Below, in pieces: positions 7,651-16,782 of a stretch of 64,000 nucleotides of DNA (positions within the stretch are counted from its first letter, which is position 1; each line of letters opens with the position of its first letter). Source of the DNA: CAYJBH01 sp964369965 (GTDB taxonomy: Bacteria > Bacillota > Clostridia > Oscillospirales > Ruminococcaceae). The notes beneath the pieces were generated by a model that was not told the origin of the DNA, did no database searches, and saw only the letters and a list, made by a program, of their open reading frames with translations. The stretch is taken from assembly GCA_964369965.1 (NCBI GenBank), contig CAYJGF010000012.1:11418-75417 (forward strand). Direction: 5' to 3'. The translations under genes and the position numbers were made by a program.

Positions 7651-9481
7651 AGTTTACCCCCTCAACTTTTTTCTTCAACCCACAACCGGCGCAGGAATTG
7701 TTGCATGGCTGTGTCGTCCTTTCCTCTAACGCGTTTTGGAATTCTCTCTTTAAAAACTCCCTGCTCACGCCATAGTCAAGGTGCTCCCATGGCAACACCT
7801 CATTATCCTCACGGACTCTCGCGGCGTAAAAACTCGGGGCTAAATCATTTTGGGAGAATGCTTGTTGCCACAGTTCATTATTAAAATGCTCCTGCCAGCC
7901 GTCCATACGACAGCCGAGCCGATAGGCGCTCTCTATGACCGGGGCGAGCCTCCTATCCCCTCGCGCAAGTGCCGCCTCCAGCATGGACACATCGGCGTCG
8001 TGATAGCTGACCGATATTTTTCTGGTTTTAACTTCCGATAATAGCAACTTTTGTTTTCGTCGGAGTTCGTCATACCCATCCTGCGCCACCCTCTCGAACG
8101 GGGTGTTCGGCTTTGGCACAAAACATGCGACGCTGACCGACACGGTGACGCCCTTGCCTTTCGGGCGGTTCTGCGCCTTGTAAAAATAGTCTATGACGCG
8201 GTGTGCGAGCTTTGCAATGCCCACAATATCCTCGTCAGTCTCGGTTGGCAGACCCATCATAAAATAGAGTTTAACCGAACTGTAACCGCTCTCAAACGCG
8301 GTGGTGACGGTGGTCAATAATTCATGCTCCGTCACATTTTTATTGATGACATCTCGCAGTCTTTGGGTCCCTGCCTCCGGTGCAAAGGTCAATCCGCTCT
8401 TCCTCACACGGCTTATCTTTTCCGCAAGTCCTGCGCTGAAATTATCGACGCGCAGTGAAGGTAGTGACAAATTTATCTTTTCACTCTGTGTCCAGTTTAA
8501 CAGCCCGTCCAGTAGCGGCTCAAGTTCGGTGTAATCACTGCTGGATAGTGACGTCAATGATATTTCGTCATAACCGGTTTTCTCACAAATCTGCCTCGCG
8601 GTAGAACATAGATCGTCCACCGAACGCTCACGAAAAGGTCGATAGATATAGCCTGCCTGACAAAATCGACATCCGCGCACACATCCGCGAAGTATCTCTA
8701 TCTGGGCGCGGTCATGCACCGCACCTATCATCGGCACTGTGAACTCGCTCGGCGCAGGAAAGGAAGAAAAGTCTTTCAGCCACGCCTTTTTTATTGGTAA
8801 CGGCGCATTGTCACATGGTATAACCGCACCCACCGTTCCGTCGGAGTTGTAATCTACAAGGTACAGAGACGGGACGTATACCCCCTCTATTTCGGACAAC
8901 TTTTTGAGTGTTTCGTTTCGAGATAGCCCCTCTATTTTTGCCTTATTTAATTCCTGACAAATTTTGGTGTTGACCCTCTCCCCCTCACCGAGGATAAAAA
9001 GGTCAAAAAAGTCGGCAAGCGGCTCCGGATTGCAGGCGCAAGGACCACCGGCAACAAGAATGGGGTGATTTTCGTCTCGCTCCTTGGAATAAAAAGGTAT
9101 TCCGGACATATCCAGCATTGCGAGAATATTGGTATAGGTCAGCTCCGATTGAAGTGTAAATCCAACTATATCAAAAAGATCGAGTGATTGTTTGCCCTCT
9201 AACGAAAATAGCTTTATCCCATTTGCTTTCATCTGCTCACACATGTCGTCGAGTGGCATAAATACGCGTTGACACCATATATTTTGCTCGGCATTTAGTA
9301 TTTCATAGAGGACTTTCAGCCCGAGGTGGGACATCCCTATCTCATAGGTATCGGGGAAACAGAAGGCGAAGTTTATATCCATCTCGTCAAACTCTTTGAC
9401 CACCGAAAGACGCTCCCCACCTATATATCGCGCGGGTTTTTGCACCGTTGGCAAAATTTGCTTTAATTTATTTTTTATCAT
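7631..9481 (-). CDS. TIGR03960 family B12-binding radical SAM protein
   Basis: A 616-residue radical SAM protein. After an N-terminal region resembling the cobalamin-binding part of the family, the iron-sulfur CxxxCxxC motif appears as RGCVRGCRFC (C267, C271, C274). The C-terminus carries a further cysteine cluster (CNNSCAGCG). The ATG at 9481 is preferred: AGGA lies 7 bases ahead of it and it falls 5 bases after the previous stop, although the frame opens upstream to 9589. Reaction unknown. The fixed partnership with DUF2344 suggests a shared pathway, possibly RNA modification; that is speculation. Confidence 0.88.
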   Translation of the reverse strand: MIKNKLKQILPTVQKPARYIGGERLSVVKEFDEMDINFAFCFPDTYEIGMSHLGLKVLYEILNAEQNIWCQRVFMPLDDMCEQMKANGIKLFSLEGKQSLDLFDIVGFTLQSELTYTNILAMLDMSGIPFYSKERDENHPILVAGGPCACNPEPLADFFDLFILGEGERVNTKICQELNKAKIEGLSRNETLKKLSEIEGVYVPSLYLVDYNSDGTVGAVIPCDNAPLPIKKAWLKDFSSFPAPSEFTVPMIGAVHDRAQIEILRGCVRGCRFCQAGYIYRPFRERSVDDLCSTARQICEKTGYDEISLTSLSSSDYTELEPLLDGLLNWTQSEKINLSLPSLRVDNFSAGLAEKISRVRKSGLTFAPEAGTQRLRDVINKNVTEHELLTTVTTAFESGYSSVKLYFMMGLPTETDEDIVGIAKLAHRVIDYFYKAQNRPKGKGVTVSVSVACFVPKPNTPFERVAQDGYDELRRKQKLLLSEVKTRKISVSYHDADVSMLEAALARGDRRLAPVIESAYRLGCRMDGWQEHFNNELWQQAFSQNDLAPSFYAARVREDNEVLPWEHLDYGVSREFLKREFQNALEERTTQPCNNSCAGCGLKKKVEGVNCVCNKA

Positions 9482-9486
9482 ACATC

Positions 9487-10035
9487 CTATCTCATCATTT
9501 TTAGTATTATTGTAATTATAACTAAAATGAGCGAAATTTGCAAGGGTATCAGGTCGGAAAAAAGTATAAGTATTAAAAGTCCGGCGCATACTACCGCAGT
9601 AAAAACCGCAAAAACTTGCTCTACCGCATTCAAATGTCGTGCATCTACCACCGTCAACAGCAGTCTTCCACCGTCTGAAAATGGGAGTGGAATCAGATTA
9701 AAAATCGCGACACCGAGATTTGCAACCATAAAAAAATAGCTCTCATAGTCCGGCTTAATTGCATTAAAAACTAATGTAACCCCTACCGCAAACAAATTTG
9801 CGAGGACGCCGGACGAGAGCAATAAAGCAGAGCGAGCACGGGAAAGGCAGGGCATCTCGATGGAAAACCCTGCCACCCCCATGATTATCCTCGGAGGTCT
9901 TCTCATCAGCAAAAGATAGATTAAAAAATGCCCCAATTCATGAATTAATATTGCATAAACGCCGTATCGAACCGACATTCCACCAATCAAAAGCCCGAGA
10001 TACATGACCGCTAAAAATGCTACGGCGCTATTCAA
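9487..10035 (-). CDS. spoIVFB: SpoIVFB-like site-2 protease (M50)
   Basis: Membrane zinc metalloprotease of the S2P family. It has HELGH in the first third (H32, E33, H36) and NLIPLPFSDGG (D121) as the third zinc ligand, set among several hydrophobic segments. In Bacillus, SpoIVFB cleaves pro-sigma-K in the mother cell; the pairing with an upstream SpoIVFA-like gene supports the same call here. I chose TTG at 10035, which has GGAGGGG 4 bases ahead; an ATG at 10056 without a good site is the alternative. It overlaps the spoIVFA stop by 8 bases. The C-terminus is short, with no CBS domain. Confidence 0.78.
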   Translation of the reverse strand: MNSAVAFLAVMYLGLLIGGMSVRYGVYAILIHELGHFLIYLLLMRRPPRIIMGVAGFSIEMPCLSRARSALLLSSGVLANLFAVGVTLVFNAIKPDYESYFFMVANLGVAIFNLIPLPFSDGGRLLLTVVDARHLNAVEQVFAVFTAVVCAGLLILILFSDLIPLQISLILVIITIILKMMR

Positions 10036-10918
10036 ATGTCCCCTCCGGATAGGCATGGGTCGGATTGACCTTTGAGCCGTTTAGCAGGAATGTAAGGTGT
10101 AGATGCACGCCGGTGGATAGCCCGGTATCGCCGATAATGCCGAGCGTCTCCCCTGCCGAAATCTCCTCGCCAAGCTCTGCCAGACGGCTATCAAGATGAT
10201 AATATCCGCTTTCAAATCCATCGCCATGGTCGATTATCACGTAGTTGCCACCGATTCTATCCTGACCGGACATCGTCACAATACCGTTTGCCACCGCCAC
10301 TACCTCACTGCCATCCGGTGCGGCAAGGTCAAGACCGCTGTGAAACTCCTCTTCACCGGTTATCGGGCTTTCACGTATGCCGAAACCGCTGGTAAATGTA
10401 GCGTTTTCTATCGGCAACAGCGGCTCAAAATCAAGCGTGTATGCTACATCACTTGCCGAAAACTCCTCATTTATACTATCCGGCGCCCCCTGTGCGAGGG
10501 CGGTTTGGTCCTGCGCCGGCAGGGTTGTATTATCCGATATTTGAGGGACTGTCCCCTCAATATTTTGTGGTTCGTCCCCCAATATTGCAAGAGCGTCCTC
10601 GGTAAGTTCCAACGCCACCTGTTGCTCCCCTTGTGAGAGGGTGTAGGACATCAAATCAGCGTACTGCAACTTAATCTCATCATAAAACTCCGGTGACAGT
10701 GCACCTATTAAAAGCACAAAAAGCAGTACAATACAGGAAATTATTGTCTGCAATGCTAAAAGACCGAATTTGAATTTTATTCTTTTGCCGGATTTTTTTT
10801 CTACTGCTAACGGTTGCGGTTTTTCATCTTCATAGATCATTCCGCTTTTTATCGCTCGGTTGGTAGGACGTGCAAATAGCACATCTGCCGGTCGGTCATA
10901 CTCCTGCCTTTGCCACAT
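10028..10918 (-). CDS. spoIVFA: SpoIVFA-like M23 (LytM) membrane protein
   Basis: A 296-residue protein with an N-terminal cytoplasmic tail, one membrane segment (about 50-72), a low-complexity linker and a C-terminal LytM/M23 domain (about 170-290). The M23 ligands look complete: HSGLD (H193, D197), YYHLD (H241) and HLH (H272/H274). In Bacillus SpoIVFA holds and inhibits SpoIVFB at the forespore membrane. The gene sits directly before the SpoIVFB-like gene, as in that system. It could alternatively be an active cell-wall endopeptidase. Confidence 0.72.
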   Translation of the reverse strand: MWQRQEYDRPADVLFARPTNRAIKSGMIYEDEKPQPLAVEKKSGKRIKFKFGLLALQTIISCIVLLFVLLIGALSPEFYDEIKLQYADLMSYTLSQGEQQVALELTEDALAILGDEPQNIEGTVPQISDNTTLPAQDQTALAQGAPDSINEEFSASDVAYTLDFEPLLPIENATFTSGFGIRESPITGEEEFHSGLDLAAPDGSEVVAVANGIVTMSGQDRIGGNYVIIDHGDGFESGYYHLDSRLAELGEEISAGETLGIIGDTGLSTGVHLHLTFLLNGSKVNPTHAYPEGTFE

Positions 10919-10927
10919 AATAACAAT

Positions 10928-10976
10928 CCGTTCCTTTCCGCAAATTACGTTACAGTAATTGTATGAAAAGGAACGG
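10928..10976 (-). terminator. Hairpin between radA and the spoIVFA-like gene
   Basis: A 10-base stem (CCGTTCCTTT at 10928-10937 with AAAGGAACGG at 10967-10976) encloses a second inverted repeat (AATTAC 10943-10948 with GTAATT 10955-10960). On the minus strand it lies 4 bases after the radA stop and 10 bases before the next start, followed by ATTGTTATTA. The T run is imperfect, so it may terminate only partly, but it is the only boundary visible between the flagellar/radA block and the spoIVF block. Confidence 0.55.
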
Positions 10977-10980
10977 GATA

Positions 10981-12348
10981 TTATAACTCTTTAACCGCAC
11001 TTAATAAATAATCCACCGGCACAATCTCTATCATCTCGGAGATAGATTTTGATAGTTTTTTTGCGTTTTGTTTTGGTATGACCACCTTTTTGAAGCCAAG
11101 ACGAGCCGCCTCACTTATCCGCTGTTCTATATGGGACACCGCGCGAATTTCACCCCCGAGGCCGGTCTCACCGATAAACAGGGTGGTTTCACTGACCGGC
11201 TTGTCCGACAGACCGGATAGCACCGCCATGACCACAGCGAGATCCCCTGCCGCCTCATCAAGGCGTATGCCGCCTATTACATTGATATAAACATCCAGTG
11301 CGCCGAGCGGATAGCCGCCGCGTTTTTCTAAAATAGCGAGCAGTAGATTAGCGCGGTTATAATCAAATCCGGAGGTAGTCCTGCGTGGTGTGGCATAACT
11401 GCTCTTGACCACGAGTGCCTGCACCTCGGCAAAAATAGGACGTGAGCCCTCCATGGTGCAGACGACACAACTGCCGCCGATGCCCACCGGACGACCCTCC
11501 AACAGTGCAAGGGAGGGGTTTTTCACCTCCTGTAGACCGTCGGAGGTCATGTCGAAAAGACCTATCTCATTTGTTGAGCCATAGCGATTTTTTGCGGCAC
11601 GCAGTATGCGGTAGGGCAGGGTTCTGTCCCCCTCAAAATACAGCACTGTGTCGACGGTATGCTCCATCACCTTGGGACCCGCTATAGCGCCGTCCTTGTT
11701 GACGTGACCAACCACAAAAATCGGGATTTCATTGCTCTTCGCCGAGTATAAAAGTTGAGATGTACACTCCTTTACCTGTGTCACACTGCCTGTCGACGAG
11801 CTTAGCGCCGTGCTTTGCATGGTCTGTATCGAATCAATGACCGCCATGACCGGCTTTGTACTCTCTATAAGTGCGCAAATTTCTTCAATCGAAGTCTCGG
11901 TCGCGAGCAGGATTTCGTCCCCCTCAATCCCAAGGCGCTTTGCACGCAGTTTTATCTGTCGTATCGACTCCTCACCCGAGACGTACAGCACCGTGCCGCC
12001 CTTTGACACATGGTCGCAGATTTGCAGCAACAGGGTGGATTTGCCTGCCCCCGGTTCGCCGGACAAAAGCATCAGCGCACCCACAACGATACCACCGCCG
12101 AGCACACGATCAAGCTCGGAAATGCCGGTGGTCATTCGCGCGTGAGAACCTTTGTTCTCATCAATGTCTTTGAGCAGGAAAGTTCTTGCCGATGACGGTC
12201 TTTTTTCTCTATCACTGCTTTTTTTTTCACGCACAACATCCTCGACCATCGTGTTCCATTCACCGCAGGATACACAGCGCCCGACCCACCTCGGTGATGA
12301 TTCACCGCAAGCAGTGCAAACATATATTGTTTTAAGTTTATCCTTCAA
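10981..12348 (-). CDS. radA: DNA repair protein RadA
   Basis: RecA-like ATPase that promotes branch migration during recombinational repair. Domains in order: an N-terminal C4 zinc finger (C11, C14, C25, C28), the RecA core with P-loop GEPGAGKST (97-105), the RadA-specific KNRYG motif (253-257), and a C-terminal Lon-like domain. At 455 residues it is full length. It follows the diacylglycerol-kinase-like gene by 12 bases on the same strand, at the far end of the flagellar run. In many Firmicutes it sits beside clpC and disA instead. Confidence 0.95.
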   Translation of the reverse strand: MKDKLKTIYVCTACGESSPRWVGRCVSCGEWNTMVEDVVREKKSSDREKRPSSARTFLLKDIDENKGSHARMTTGISELDRVLGGGIVVGALMLLSGEPGAGKSTLLLQICDHVSKGGTVLYVSGEESIRQIKLRAKRLGIEGDEILLATETSIEEICALIESTKPVMAVIDSIQTMQSTALSSSTGSVTQVKECTSQLLYSAKSNEIPIFVVGHVNKDGAIAGPKVMEHTVDTVLYFEGDRTLPYRILRAAKNRYGSTNEIGLFDMTSDGLQEVKNPSLALLEGRPVGIGGSCVVCTMEGSRPIFAEVQALVVKSSYATPRRTTSGFDYNRANLLLAILEKRGGYPLGALDVYINVIGGIRLDEAAGDLAVVMAVLSGLSDKPVSETTLFIGETGLGGEIRAVSHIEQRISEAARLGFKKVVIPKQNAKKLSKSISEMIEIVPVDYLLSAVKEL

Positions 12349-12360
12349 AATTAAGTCCTA

Positions 12361-13320
12361 TCACAGAGAAATTCCGGCAGGCACGACAAAATTTACCGCT
12401 TTATGCAGTATCTCGATGTTGATTTTATCGACACTCATACATTCGCCGTCAAGGTTGAGCACGAAAGGCTTGGGGGAAGATATGTTGATATTTTTAACAC
12501 TTCGCGCCTCAATAATGTCGCGCAGGTGTGGAGCAATGGTTTTGCCCTTGAAATGTTCGCCACGTTTATACTGCCCTATAACCTTTATAAATCTCGCGAG
12601 CGATACCTCCCTCACCATGCAAACTTCTAAGATACCATCGTTAAAAACGGCATTCGGCGCGGCACAAAATCCACCGCCATAGTAGCAACTGTTTGCAACG
12701 GTGGCGAGCAAAAACCGCCCCTCGAACCTCTCCTCACCTGTTTCGATAACAAACTCCTGCGCGAGCGGTCGTGTGAGACGTTCTAAAATGGAGACGTTGT
12801 ATGCCATTTTACCGCCAAATAACTTCATTCTTCGATATTTGGGAATGTTGCTTGCAATTTCCGCGTCGATGCCGACGGAACATATCGCTATGCCTACGCG
12901 CTCACCGGTCTCCCCATTTGCACTGTATTTCATGCTGATGAGGTCGACCGGTATCGATACCCCATCGATAATATTTCGAGCCAGATTAAAAAAATCTTGC
13001 TCGGCACCGATTGACTTAACAAAATCATTTCCGGAGCCGCAGGGCAGTTGGCAGACCTCGACCTGCTCGTGGTGCTTTGCGGCGTCCACCACCTCATTAA
13101 GGGTGCCGTCACCGCCGCAGCTGATAATGCGCAGTGGGGATTGATCCTGCATATATCGTCGGGCGATGATTTTTGCATCCTGTGGGGCGGTGGTCAGTTC
13201 AACTTTGCCGTCTATATCCCGTTCCTTGATGAAATGCAACAGTTTTGGCACCAACACCAATCCCGAATCTTTTTTGCCCGCTATTGGGTTGACTATAAAA
13301 AGATGGCGTTTTTTCATCAC
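12361..13320 (-). CDS. Diacylglycerol/lipid kinase family protein
   Basis: YegS/DagK-type lipid kinase of 319 residues. The N-terminal VNPIAGKKDSG motif and the GGDGTLNEV nucleotide-binding loop (69-77) define the DAGK catalytic fold. Such enzymes phosphorylate diacylglycerol or related lipids; the exact substrate is unknown. The start is either GTG at 13320 or ATG at 13317, both overlapping the fapA stop (TGATG arrangement), with AAAGG upstream. It lies between fapA and radA with no gap for a promoter. Confidence 0.88.
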   Translation of the reverse strand: MMKKRHLFIVNPIAGKKDSGLVLVPKLLHFIKERDIDGKVELTTAPQDAKIIARRYMQDQSPLRIISCGGDGTLNEVVDAAKHHEQVEVCQLPCGSGNDFVKSIGAEQDFFNLARNIIDGVSIPVDLISMKYSANGETGERVGIAICSVGIDAEIASNIPKYRRMKLFGGKMAYNVSILERLTRPLAQEFVIETGEERFEGRFLLATVANSCYYGGGFCAAPNAVFNDGILEVCMVREVSLARFIKVIGQYKRGEHFKGKTIAPHLRDIIEARSVKNINISSPKPFVLNLDGECMSVDKINIEILHKAVNFVVPAGISL

Positions 13321-14789
13321 ATGCCAACCTTTATCTCACCATCCTCATCGAGTGAAATAGCGCATTTGCCGTATGATTCACCTATCATACGCGATGTCAT
13401 ACTGCCAAAATACACCTTGACCGGCGGATACAGTGAGTCGGAAATTTCCACCCGACAAAAATTGACATTATTTGCGCTTTGCTCCTTTTGTTCGAGGGTG
13501 TTTTTTAACTTGCGAAGCATCATTTTCATGGTCGGCTTTTTAGTGCGGAGTTTTAATAACAACTCTTTTCGATCGGGGGTAATCTGACCGCTTTTGTCAA
13601 GTATTTCCAAATATTGGATATTTTTACCAATGAGCTCCTCTTCATCTTCCAATTCCTGGATATTATTTTGTAGGTCTTTAATGTGTTGGGTCAGACGATG
13701 TGTCATGCCGAGACGCAATGTCGTCGGAATATTAATCTCGGCGCCTATAATCTTTGCCTCAATGCGTTTTACCGCTATGACCTCCCCTCCCGTTATAACA
13801 CCTTTGCCGGAGGTGACCATAATCTCCTGCTCAGAGGAGACGTGGCTGTTGACTATGACCTGTGCTGTGATTGTCCCCTCGGCATACATTTCGCAGTTTT
13901 CTATAAACATCGCACTGATGTTACCTTTTGCGGAAACTATGCCTTTTTGCTGACCGTTGATGCCGTATCCAACCGTGATATCTCCCTCGGAAAAAAGGTT
14001 TGCCCCCTCAACCGAGCCGGATATTTTTATACTCTTTTTCGAGGTGATGGTATATCCGAAATACACATCACCGTTTATTATTACATCGCCGGAGAACTCG
14101 ATGTTGCCGATAGCGCTGTCGACATTCCCGTTGATGGTGACGCTTTGTTCGATATGAAATTTGCCGTCTTTGAACACAAGATTCCCGCAAGTATTTGCGA
14201 TAAGATGCCTGCCGTCGGCGGTTATGGCTGTGTTTGTCCCCTGTGGCACACTCGCCTTTTTGCCCGGGACACCCTTCAACTCCTCACCCGAAACACCGGT
14301 GCCGGACACCGGCTCGACCGGAGCAAAAATGTCAGCGATTATTGTGCCTTTTTCGATGTCAAGAATAAGTCCGAGCTCTTTATAATCCGCGTCACCATTC
14401 TCTAAAACCTGCGGTTTATACTCCCTCTCACGTTCGAAATGTTCCACAATATATCCATCGATGCCGTCGACCGCGGCACTTCCCTCGGCTACCACAAAGG
14501 GTTGATTAAAATTCCTGTTTTTCAACATGTCAAGGAGCTTTGTCTCATCAATGCCGACGCTGATACCACGGGCGTTGATGGTATCAACATAGCGCGATAT
14601 CGGAGTGTCATACAATAGCTGAGTGACCTCATCGTGGTCGCCCTCACCGTAATCATTCAACAGTCCGTCAAGGTCAATATTGAGCGAGGCGGTCATTGCA
14701 CCGTGTTTTTCAACAATACAATACTTTGTCATCTGTTCATCGGAAATAATCACAGCCGAGCCACTCGAATTTTGTATCGAATTGTCCAT
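13317..14789 (-). CDS. fapA: FapA family protein (DUF342)
   Basis: A 490-residue member of the flagellar assembly protein A family. Its central part (about 190-375) is a run of short hydrophobic/glycine repeats of the kind expected for a beta-helix (for example GNVDSAIGNIEFSGDVIINGDVYFG in two adjoining turns). A coiled-coil segment follows (about 385-450). Firmicutes genomes often carry it at the end of the fla/che operon, as here after cheD. The family is linked to polar flagellum number and placement in Vibrio; its role in Clostridia is not established. Confidence 0.85.
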   Translation of the reverse strand: MDNSIQNSSGSAVIISDEQMTKYCIVEKHGAMTASLNIDLDGLLNDYGEGDHDEVTQLLYDTPISRYVDTINARGISVGIDETKLLDMLKNRNFNQPFVVAEGSAAVDGIDGYIVEHFEREREYKPQVLENGDADYKELGLILDIEKGTIIADIFAPVEPVSGTGVSGEELKGVPGKKASVPQGTNTAITADGRHLIANTCGNLVFKDGKFHIEQSVTINGNVDSAIGNIEFSGDVIINGDVYFGYTITSKKSIKISGSVEGANLFSEGDITVGYGINGQQKGIVSAKGNISAMFIENCEMYAEGTITAQVIVNSHVSSEQEIMVTSGKGVITGGEVIAVKRIEAKIIGAEINIPTTLRLGMTHRLTQHIKDLQNNIQELEDEEELIGKNIQYLEILDKSGQITPDRKELLLKLRTKKPTMKMMLRKLKNTLEQKEQSANNVNFCRVEISDSLYPPVKVYFGSMTSRMIGESYGKCAISLDEDGEIKVGM

Positions 14790-14837
14790 TGCATCGCCAT
14801 CCTTTCAATTATATCGCTCCACCAACTAAACATTAGA

Positions 14838-15323
14838 TTATAACACCCACTCACCCTTGTTTGCAGATTTTATCTTCATTAGACCTGTTTGAGGATCAAA
14901 ACTCTGGGTGCGACCGAAATTCTCGCCGGTGTCGGCTACCAAAATCGGAATTCCGAGCGAGGCGAGTGTCTTTTTGACCGCCGCCACGTTGCGCTCACCG
15001 ATGTTTGCAATGTCGCTGTTCCCTGTGGTGGCGAACATCTTGGCACCACCGGCAATTTTCGCCTTAATACCTCCACGCAATGCACCCTCTGCCACCATTC
15101 GTTTTATAAGTGCCGGTATCGCACTGTCGGCGTATTTGTGTGGTTGGTTCGGGTTGTTTGCCAGCTTTGAATCCGGCAACATTATATGTGACAACCCTGC
15201 AACCTTTTTGACAGAGTCGTATAAACAAATTCCAACGCAGGAACCGAGTGCATATGTAATAATTATATCATCACCCTTTGCCACGTTCAAATCCGCAATA
15301 CCTACGACTATTGTTTTTCCCAT
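14838..15323 (-). CDS. cheD: Chemoreceptor glutamine deamidase CheD
   Basis: Deamidates specific glutamines of methyl-accepting chemotaxis proteins and partners CheC. The 161-residue product keeps the catalytic cysteine in YALGSCVG and the histidine in GLSHIMLP; KIAGGAKMF and GERNV are also characteristic. I start it at ATG 15323, because the only ribosome-binding site (AGGA) lies inside the upstream extension that begins with GTG at 15344. It follows cheC by 34 bases. Confidence 0.93.
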   Translation of the reverse strand: MGKTIVVGIADLNVAKGDDIIITYALGSCVGICLYDSVKKVAGLSHIMLPDSKLANNPNQPHKYADSAIPALIKRMVAEGALRGGIKAKIAGGAKMFATTGNSDIANIGERNVAAVKKTLASLGIPILVADTGENFGRTQSFDPQTGLMKIKSANKGEWVL

Positions 15324-15357
15324 AAAAATTAATCCTATCCGCACATAATAGTGCTTT

Positions 15358-15975
15358 TTACATTCCGAGTGCTTTTATTATCTTGTCGAGGGAGTCAACC
15401 TCCGGTATTAGCAGTATGTTGTTGTCGGTGGAGCGACCGTCCACCTCAAACGAGTTTTCAATGAAAATTATGCTGTCGCTGATATTCGCAAAGTGGATAG
15501 CCGGCACGCTCAATATCGAGCCGACCATGTCCTCGGTCAGTGCAGGCGGCGATATATCTATGACAAGATTGGTAAACATCGCAATGGCGTTTATATAAGA
15601 GGCGGACATGATATTGCCTATTTCTTTCAACATGGATTGCCCCATCTCGTCCAGCTCGGAATAATCGCTAATATCCTGCCCGAGCAGAATATTGACGGTA
15701 ATATGGGCAAATTCGCGCTCCAGCAGGAAGAGAATCATGCCTTTCACGTCCTCGTCCAGCGTGACCATCATGCCTATCATGTCCCTCTCGGGACCGCCTA
15801 ATTTTTCTGTCACATCGTTATAATCCAAAATCTGAATGGTGGGAACGTTAATATCGATGGGTTTTGCAAGCATGTTGGAAAGGGCGGTGGCGGCGTTGCC
15901 ACTGCCTATATTCCCTATCTCACGCATTGCGTCGAGTTGCATTTGATTAAGATCGCTATAGCTGTTTAATGACAT
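15358..15975 (-). CDS. cheC: CheY-P phosphatase CheC
   Basis: A 205-residue chemotaxis phosphatase with two copies of the family's active-site pattern: E19-xx-N22 in REIGNIGSGNAATAL and E118-xx-N121 in KEIGNIMSASYINA. Two intact sites are typical of CheC (CheX has one). It dephosphorylates CheY-P, and CheD binding modulates it; cheD follows directly. Here it comes after flhP, not after cheW as in Bacillus. Confidence 0.93.
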   Translation of the reverse strand: MSLNSYSDLNQMQLDAMREIGNIGSGNAATALSNMLAKPIDINVPTIQILDYNDVTEKLGGPERDMIGMMVTLDEDVKGMILFLLEREFAHITVNILLGQDISDYSELDEMGQSMLKEIGNIMSASYINAIAMFTNLVIDISPPALTEDMVGSILSVPAIHFANISDSIIFIENSFEVDGRSTDNNILLIPEVDSLDKIIKALGM

Positions 15976-16007
15976 GTATTCATCCTTTCATATGTATAAA
16001 GCGAAGA

Positions 16008-16754
16008 TTAACGCAGGGTGTTTATAATTTCCTGCATTTGGTCGGCGGTTTGAACTATTTTAGAACTTAAGGTGAAACCCTTTTGTGTCAACATCATATT
16101 GACCATCTCGTCCGACATATCGACGTTGGAGAATTCGAGGGCACTCTCAATTATCTCGTTTTGACCTATGCCGCCCGACTCAAGGGAGCTTGTCTCTGCC
16201 TCACCGGAATTGTCGCTGACGACATAGGCGTTGTTGCCCACCGGAGTGAGACCGAACGGGTTTGAAAAGGTGGAGATTCCTATGCGCTCTTTCGCCTCGG
16301 ACAGGTCAACCTCGTTGGTGTCGGGCTTAAATTCCAGCTCAATTCGCTCGCCTGAGCCGTCCAGAATATACCGTCCGCTGTTGTCGGTGAGGTAGGGTGT
16401 TTCCCCTTCGACGCTGATGGTGAAACTGCCGTCTCGAGTATAGGCAACCGTGCCGTCCGGCTGTTCGAGGGAGAAAAACCCCTCCCCCACGATGGCAAAA
16501 TCGGTGGGGTTGCCGGTGAAGTTGAGTGTTCCTTGGGTAAAAAGCAGGTCGTTATAATCCGTCTTGACACCGTGACCGACGAGGTGATCCCCCTCGACGT
16601 TGGTGTCGATTTTTGAGTATAACAGGTCAACAAACTGATTGGTTGTCTTTTTGTAACCGGTGGTGCTGATGTTCGCCATGTTGTTGGAGATGGAGTTGAG
16701 ATTGTTTTGGTAGGCGATCATGCCGGAGACGCCGGTGTAAAATGCAATGTTCAT
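16008..16754 (-). CDS. flhP: Flagellar hook-basal body protein (FlgG/FlhP type)
   Basis: Rod/hook-type axial protein of 248 residues. The N-terminal signature (NNLNSISNNMANISTTGYK) and the C-terminal helix ending in SKIVQTADQMQEIINTLR are the two ends that form the axial coiled-coil domain in FlgE/F/G proteins. It is the second of two paralogous genes, matching the flhO-flhP pair of Bacillus. One of them probably acts as the distal rod protein FlgG; sequence alone does not settle which. Confidence 0.85.
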   Translation of the reverse strand: MNIAFYTGVSGMIAYQNNLNSISNNMANISTTGYKKTTNQFVDLLYSKIDTNVEGDHLVGHGVKTDYNDLLFTQGTLNFTGNPTDFAIVGEGFFSLEQPDGTVAYTRDGSFTISVEGETPYLTDNSGRYILDGSGERIELEFKPDTNEVDLSEAKERIGISTFSNPFGLTPVGNNAYVVSDNSGEAETSSLESGGIGQNEIIESALEFSNVDMSDEMVNMMLTQKGFTLSSKIVQTADQMQEIINTLR

Positions 16755-16782
16755 AAGATATTCCTTTCCGATTGTCGATTTT

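Noticed and set aside
13683..14405. A 240-codon open frame antisense to fapA
   Set aside because: It shows cysteine- and tyrosine-rich nonsense-like sequence with no family features, and fapA itself is well supported.
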